Shown here: positions 12,389-15,992 of the stretch, one piece after another | How the letters are laid out: every line of letters starts with the position of its first letter | Numbering within the stretch: position 1 is the first letter of the stretch | Assembly (NCBI GenBank): GCA_947447095.1 | Contig: CANFIL010000015.1 | Span: forward strand, 1-15,992 | Length of the DNA: 15,992 nt | Source of the DNA: Actinomycetota bacterium | GTDB taxonomy: Bacteria; Actinomycetota; Actinomycetes; S36-B12; UBA5976 | Reading direction: 5' to 3' | The notes under the pieces: model-generated | What the model was told of the DNA's origin: nothing | Databases searched by the model: none | The model's input: the letters and a program-made list of their open reading frames with translations, nothing else | Made by a program: the position numbers and the translations under genes

Positions 12389-13786
12389 CTAGCCGAGAGT
12401 ACTGAAAAAAGATTCGTAGCCGCGCGCCACGAACGGCCATGGATTTGCTCGCTCCCACTGTTGTGCAAGATCCAATAGCCACGCATCGTGCCAGTGCCCT
12501 GCAACGATCTGCATGCCACAAGGCACGCCGTTCGCAAGAACCCCGATTGGGATACTGACCGCAGGGTTGTTAGTTATGTTTTGAAGGGCAGTGTTATAGG
12601 CAGCTGGCGGAAGTCCATGAACGCTGGCTTGATCAGGCATTCGACCATCCGCCAGCCAGCCTCCATATGAAACGGTCGGTGTCAGTAATACAACTCGATC
12701 GTGAACTACTTCATCAAACGCGCGCATGTATCGCACTTGTCGGTCACGTGCAGCAAGGTACTCACGAATGTCAACGCCCAGAGCTGCATCGAAAAACTCT
12801 TGACTTGAGACGTGCATATTTTCACGATTCTTGACATAAAAATCACGCCCGATGGATTCAAGATGCTCAACAGACGCAACAGTGAACCAGTCTTCATCAG
12901 GTTCACCAAACGAAAACAATGATCCTGGATCGCGCCATTCAACTGAAGCCCCTGTGAGCGCCGAAAACTCGTTTACCGCCGAAGTGAATAAGAGTTCTAC
13001 TTCGGGATCAATCGGGCCAAGATCTGACGTTCTCGTCATAGCGACAATCTGTGTTGGCATGAAGGAATTCGGTGCCGCGAAATCAATGTCAATTGTTTTC
13101 GAAACAGGATCGCCATCGACCGGACCAGCTAGTACTTGCATCAACAAACGAAGATCTGAAACTGAGGTAGCAAATGGACCTTCGGTCGAATAATCAATCC
13201 AGTCCGGTTTGGGCCAACGTCCAATGACACCGTTCGTTGGCTTGAGCCCAACTAGTCCACAAAAAGATGCTGGGATACGAATCGAGCCGCCGCCATCAGT
13301 CGCAGTAGCAAACGGAATTGCCCCAGCAGCCATTGCAGAGGCAGAGCCACCACTGGAACCACCTGGTGAGTAATCGAGGTTCCACGGATTACGAGTAATC
13401 CCAGTAGCACGGTTTGCGGTGTAGCCTTCGATTGCCCATTCAGGCATCGTTGATTTGCCCACAACAATTGCACCCGCAGCTCTTAATCGGGCAGGAACAG
13501 TGCTGTCTGAGGTTGCAATCGAACTCGAAGTAGTGAGCGAGCCTTTTCGAGTTGGCAACCCGGGCACATCTTCCATGTCTTTGATGAGAACCGGTACTCC
13601 AGCCAATGGCAGGGACAGGTCACGTTCTAGCGCGGCTTCGGCTACGGCTTGTTCAAAGCACTCCAAGGCAAGGAAGTTCAACGTCGGGTTTAGTCGGGTA
13701 ATTTGCTCAATCGCGTGCTCAACCGTTTTGTGAACTGGAAACTTACCATTTCGATGTGCTTCAACAATGTGCTGCAATTCGCCCAT
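12389..13786 (-). CDS. Amidase-signature family hydrolase
   Basis: A 465-residue amidase-signature enzyme that hydrolyses a C-N amide bond using a Ser-cisSer-Lys triad. Lys69 lies in VPVLIKDMEDV, the cis-serine is probably Ser144 in PGGSSGGSAS, and the nucleophile is Ser168 in DGGGSIRIPA. GLVGLKPTNGVIGRWP follows as usual, and NNPAVSIPIGVLANGVPCGMQIV near 410-432 is the C-terminal conserved block. Length is normal. It is unlikely to be GatA, since no gatC or gatB is adjacent and the sequence looks like the stand-alone amidase group; the substrate is unknown. It sits between ftsY and amtB, two genes that are often closer neighbours in actinobacteria. Release of ammonia feeding the Amt-PII system is possible but only inferred. 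The ATG is preceded by a leaderless-type -10 box. Confidence 0.9.
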   Translation of the reverse strand: MGELQHIVEAHRNGKFPVHKTVEHAIEQITRLNPTLNFLALECFEQAVAEAALERDLSLPLAGVPVLIKDMEDVPGLPTRKGSLTTSSSIATSDSTVPARLRAAGAIVVGKSTMPEWAIEGYTANRATGITRNPWNLDYSPGGSSGGSASAMAAGAIPFATATDGGGSIRIPASFCGLVGLKPTNGVIGRWPKPDWIDYSTEGPFATSVSDLRLLMQVLAGPVDGDPVSKTIDIDFAAPNSFMPTQIVAMTRTSDLGPIDPEVELLFTSAVNEFSALTGASVEWRDPGSLFSFGEPDEDWFTVASVEHLESIGRDFYVKNRENMHVSSQEFFDAALGVDIREYLAARDRQVRYMRAFDEVVHDRVVLLTPTVSYGGWLADGRMPDQASVHGLPPAAYNTALQNITNNPAVSIPIGVLANGVPCGMQIVAGHWHDAWLLDLAQQWERANPWPFVARGYESFFSTLG

Positions 13787-13792
13787 GGTTGA

Positions 13793-13822
13793 ACAGTATC
13801 CCGTGAATAAGTCAGTTAGCGA
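13793..13822 (-). promoter_or_regulatory. Putative leaderless promoter of the amidase gene
   Basis: On the minus strand TACTGT (13793-13798, TAnnnT type) ends six bases before the amidase ATG, with no Shine-Dalgarno sequence between. The upstream element TCGCTA (13817-13822) with 18-base spacing is weak. The layout repeats that at moaE, moeA and the XdhC-like gene. Confidence 0.35.
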
Positions 13823-13851
13823 GAAATCAAACGACTAACCGCGCCTAGCTA

Positions 13852-13897
13852 GTCACTACCTATTTAGTTGGAGTGACCAAATGGATCGTTAGCTAAC
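13852..13897 (-). terminator. Inverted repeats after ftsY (possible terminator region)
   Basis: GTTAGCTAAC (13888-13897) is a perfect ten-base palindrome spanning the ftsY stop codon. Downstream in the ftsY direction, GTCACT and AGTGAC (13872-13877 and 13852-13857 on the plus strand) form six-base arms around a 14-base loop, followed by the palindrome CTAGCTAG. No U-run is present, so termination is only suggested. Confidence 0.3.
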
Positions 13898-15050
13898 TGA
13901 TCAGGCCATCAACGAAGGAAATCGGATCAAATACGGCTAAGTCATCTGGACCTTCGCCGAGTCCTACGAGTTTGACCGGAACTCCGAGCTCTTGTTGAAC
14001 AGCGACAACAATGCCGCCTTTGGCCGTTCCATCAAGCTTGGTCAACACAATTCCAGTGACAGGAACGACTTCACTGAAAACTCGAGCTTGAGTCAGGCCG
14101 TTCTGGCCAGTGGTGGCATCAATAACCAACAAGATCTCGTCGACTCCCCCGGCTTTGGCGGCAACACGATGGACTTTGCCAAGTTCATCCATCAAACCCT
14201 GCTTGGTGTGAAGTCGGCCAGCAGTATCGATCAGCACAACGTCTACTTCTTGCTCAATGCCCGTGTTTACTGCGTCGAAGGCCACCGAAGCAGGATCCCC
14301 GCCCTCTGGTCCACGCACGACGACTGAACCTACACGCTCGCCCCACGTCTCAAGTTGATTTGCGGCCGCAGCGCGGAACGTATCGGCCGCGCCGAGCAAT
14401 ACGTCTTTGTCTTCTGCCACTAACAGCCGTGCGAGTTTGCCTGTGGTCGTGGTCTTTCCAGTGCCATTGACCCCAACAGTCAAGACAACAGCAGGACGGT
14501 TTTCGTGACGTTGCGTTGCCAACTCACGTGAGAATCCGCCGTCGACAAGTGCCACGAGGTTTTCACGAACAATCTGCTTGAGGTCAGCGCCTGATCCAGC
14601 CTTACGGGTTGCCGCTTTGAGCGAATCAACGACTTCTGTGGCCGCGCGAGCACCAAGGTCAGCCATGATCAAAGTGTCTTCAAGCTCGTCCCAGGCTGCG
14701 TCATTTTCAACTCCGCCGGAAAAGACTTTGCGGAAGGCATCCGAAATCGATGACTGTGATTTTCCAAAGCGACCACGAAGTCTCGTCGAACGAGCCACAA
14801 CACTTTCGGGAGAATCCTGCGCGACTTCCTCAGCCGAAACATTGACAGCGACGGGAGAATCAATAATTTCAGCCCCGAATGTTGGCACAGGGTCACCAAA
14901 GTGTTCTTCAGCTTTCCGCGCTTGCCCAGAGACAGCACTTGTAACGGATGAAGGCTTTGACTTACTTGCTCGTGCTTTTGCGATACCGAGAGCAACACCA
15001 CCGACTGCAAAGACGCCTACGGCAACTTCACCAAGAACTGTCGAATCCAT
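13893..15050 (-). CDS. ftsY: Signal recognition particle receptor FtsY
   Basis: A 385-residue SRP GTPase at the membrane that receives ribosome-SRP complexes through Ffh and passes them to SecYEG. Residues 4-24 are a hydrophobic N-terminal helix, probably a membrane anchor, common in actinobacterial FtsY. A low-complexity charged linker runs to about 95. The N domain follows (about 97-180) and then the G domain: GVNGTGKTTTTGKLA at 193-207 (P-loop), DTFRAAAANQL near 223, DTAGRLHTK at 275-283, TKLDGTAKGG at 337-346, and the C-terminal GLGEGPDDLAVFDP. The ATG at 15048-15050 starts six bases after the smc stop with no ribosome site, so coupling to smc is likely. The smc-ftsY order is a known actinobacterial arrangement. 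Confidence 0.96.
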   Translation of the reverse strand: MDSTVLGEVAVGVFAVGGVALGIAKARASKSKPSSVTSAVSGQARKAEEHFGDPVPTFGAEIIDSPVAVNVSAEEVAQDSPESVVARSTRLRGRFGKSQSSISDAFRKVFSGGVENDAAWDELEDTLIMADLGARAATEVVDSLKAATRKAGSGADLKQIVRENLVALVDGGFSRELATQRHENRPAVVLTVGVNGTGKTTTTGKLARLLVAEDKDVLLGAADTFRAAAANQLETWGERVGSVVVRGPEGGDPASVAFDAVNTGIEQEVDVVLIDTAGRLHTKQGLMDELGKVHRVAAKAGGVDEILLVIDATTGQNGLTQARVFSEVVPVTGIVLTKLDGTAKGGIVVAVQQELGVPVKLVGLGEGPDDLAVFDPISFVDGLIS

Positions 15051-15056
15051 GGGAAA

Positions 15057-15992
15057 TTAGTTGTTCGCCATTGCAGAATCGGCAGCTTGTTCCGGCGTTT
15101 CGCGATCTTCGCGTTCTTCACGCGTGATTCGCTGACTAATGACCTGGGTAACACCATCGCCACGCATCGAGACACCGTACAACGCATCTGCAATTTCCAT
15201 CGTGCGCTTTTGGTGCGTGACAATAATCAACTGCGAGCCGCTACGAAGTTCGGCCAAGATTTCAAGCAAGCGACCGAGGTTGACATCATCAAGCGCTGCT
15301 TCTACTTCGTCGAGGATGTAGAACGGGCTAGGACGGGCCTTGAATAGCGCGACAAGGAATGCCACAGCGGTCAATGACTGCTCACCACCTGAAAGTAGTG
15401 AAAGGCGCTTGTATGTCTTGCCTGGAGGACGAGCTTCGATTTCAACGCCAGAGTTCAACAAGTCGTTCGGGTCGGTGAGAACCATGCGTGCTTCACCGCC
15501 TGGGAACAAGCGAGAGAAGCCATCTTGGAATTCACGATGTGTGTCTTCGAATGCTTCAGCAAACACTTGCTGGACTCGTTGATCAACGTCGCGAATGACT
15601 GTGAGCAAGTCAGCACGTGACTTACGAAGATCCTCGAGTTGCTCACCCAGGAACTTGTGACGTTCTTCAAGAGCAGAGAATTCTTCCAGCGCCAGCGGAT
15701 TGACCTTGCCAAGCAGTGCGAGTGATCGTTCTGCCGATGCCAAGCGAGTCTCTTGCTGAGCGCGAACAAACGGGTACGGCTCCGGCTCAGGTGCGTTTGG
15801 ATCAATGTCATCGCCAGGTGCAGCTGGTGATGGTGGCACTAGGACATCAGGACCATACTCTTCGAGCAATGCTGCTGGGTCCACACCGAAGTCCTCGAGT
15901 GCTTTGTTCTCAAGTGCTTCGATACGCAGACGTTGTTCGGCGCGAGCAACTTCATCGCGATGAACGCTATCGGTCAAGATTTCAAGTTCTCC
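15057..15992 (-). CDS. smc: Chromosome segregation protein SMC, C-terminal part (5' end cut)
   Basis: The last 311 codons of smc; the frame is open through the right edge and the start lies outside. SMC dimerises and, with ScpA and ScpB, forms the condensin that organises and separates chromosomes. The visible part comprises the end of the returning coiled coil (to about 15660) and the C-terminal ATPase half: LFPGGEARMVL, the ABC signature LSGGEQSLTAVAFLVALF, Walker B in FYILDEVEAALDD, and the D-loop and switch IIVTHQKRTMEIAD. A proline- and acid-rich stretch (VPPSPAAPGDDIDPNAPEPE) interrupts the coiled coil, a feature also seen in other actinobacterial SMC proteins. A ~30-residue tail after the head is charged. 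TTG at 15975-15977 is an internal leucine codon, not a start. Confidence 0.95.
   Translation of the reverse strand, partial: GELEILTDSVHRDEVARAEQRLRIEALENKALEDFGVDPAALLEEYGPDVLVPPSPAAPGDDIDPNAPEPEPYPFVRAQQETRLASAERSLALLGKVNPLALEEFSALEERHKFLGEQLEDLRKSRADLLTVIRDVDQRVQQVFAEAFEDTHREFQDGFSRLFPGGEARMVLTDPNDLLNSGVEIEARPPGKTYKRLSLLSGGEQSLTAVAFLVALFKARPSPFYILDEVEAALDDVNLGRLLEILAELRSGSQLIIVTHQKRTMEIADALYGVSMRGDGVTQVISQRITREEREDRETPEQAADSAMANN

Noticed and set aside
12389..13786. Amidase as GatA of the tRNA amidotransferase
   Set aside because: No gatC or gatB neighbour, and gatCAB genes are normally together; the Ser-Ser-Lys triad alone is shared by all amidase-signature enzymes.
1..15992. CRISPR arrays, tRNA or rRNA genes, insertion sequences, prophage or toxin-antitoxin genes
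   Set aside because: No spaced direct repeats, no cloverleaf or rRNA-like sequence, and no transposase or integrase motifs were seen. Gaps over 150 bases are limited to the region upstream of amtB.

Overview
The window looks like chromosome from a mid-GC actinobacterium, plausibly an aquatic, streamlined lineage. The grounds are the order smc, ftsY, (amidase), amtB, glnK, glnD on one strand, actinobacterial-style XdhC and MoeA variants, frequent leaderless-type starts (a -10 box six bases before ATG) and only moderate GC at third codon positions. The genus cannot be fixed from the sequence. No RNA gene, CRISPR array, insertion sequence or integrase was seen, and coding density is very high.

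Left half (1 to about 7525): a molybdenum cofactor (Moco) and molybdate uptake island. On the minus strand, reading right to left, are moaE, moaA and moaD (dithiolene assembly), then an HTH-molbindin regulator, modA and modB (molybdate sensing and uptake), then a divergent XdhC-like gene cut by the left edge. On the plus strand, diverging from moaE, are moeA (molybdenum insertion), xdhC (cofactor chaperone and sulfuration factor) and a MocA-type nucleotidyltransferase. XdhC with MocA points to the cytosine-dinucleotide form of Moco, used by xanthine and CO dehydrogenase-type hydroxylases, whose structural genes probably lie just outside the window. moaC, mogA/moaB and modC are absent here.

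Middle (7522 to 8103): a DUF2182-type membrane protein, convergent with the MocA gene so that the two stop codons overlap.

Right half (8173 to 15992): nitrogen sensing and protein export or chromosome genes on the minus strand. Partial smc is followed by ftsY, then an amidase-signature hydrolase, then amtB-glnK-glnD. AmtB imports ammonium, GlnK gates AmtB and reports nitrogen status, and GlnD modifies GlnK at Tyr51. Upstream of amtB is a phased set of GlnR-like half sites. A very stable hairpin separates glnK from glnD. In many actinobacteria ffh follows glnD, but here the DUF2182 gene and the Moco island take that place.

The most interesting non-coding signals are the nested palindromes over the promoter of the molbindin regulator, the GlnR-like array before amtB, the glnK-glnD hairpin and the recurring leaderless-start layout.
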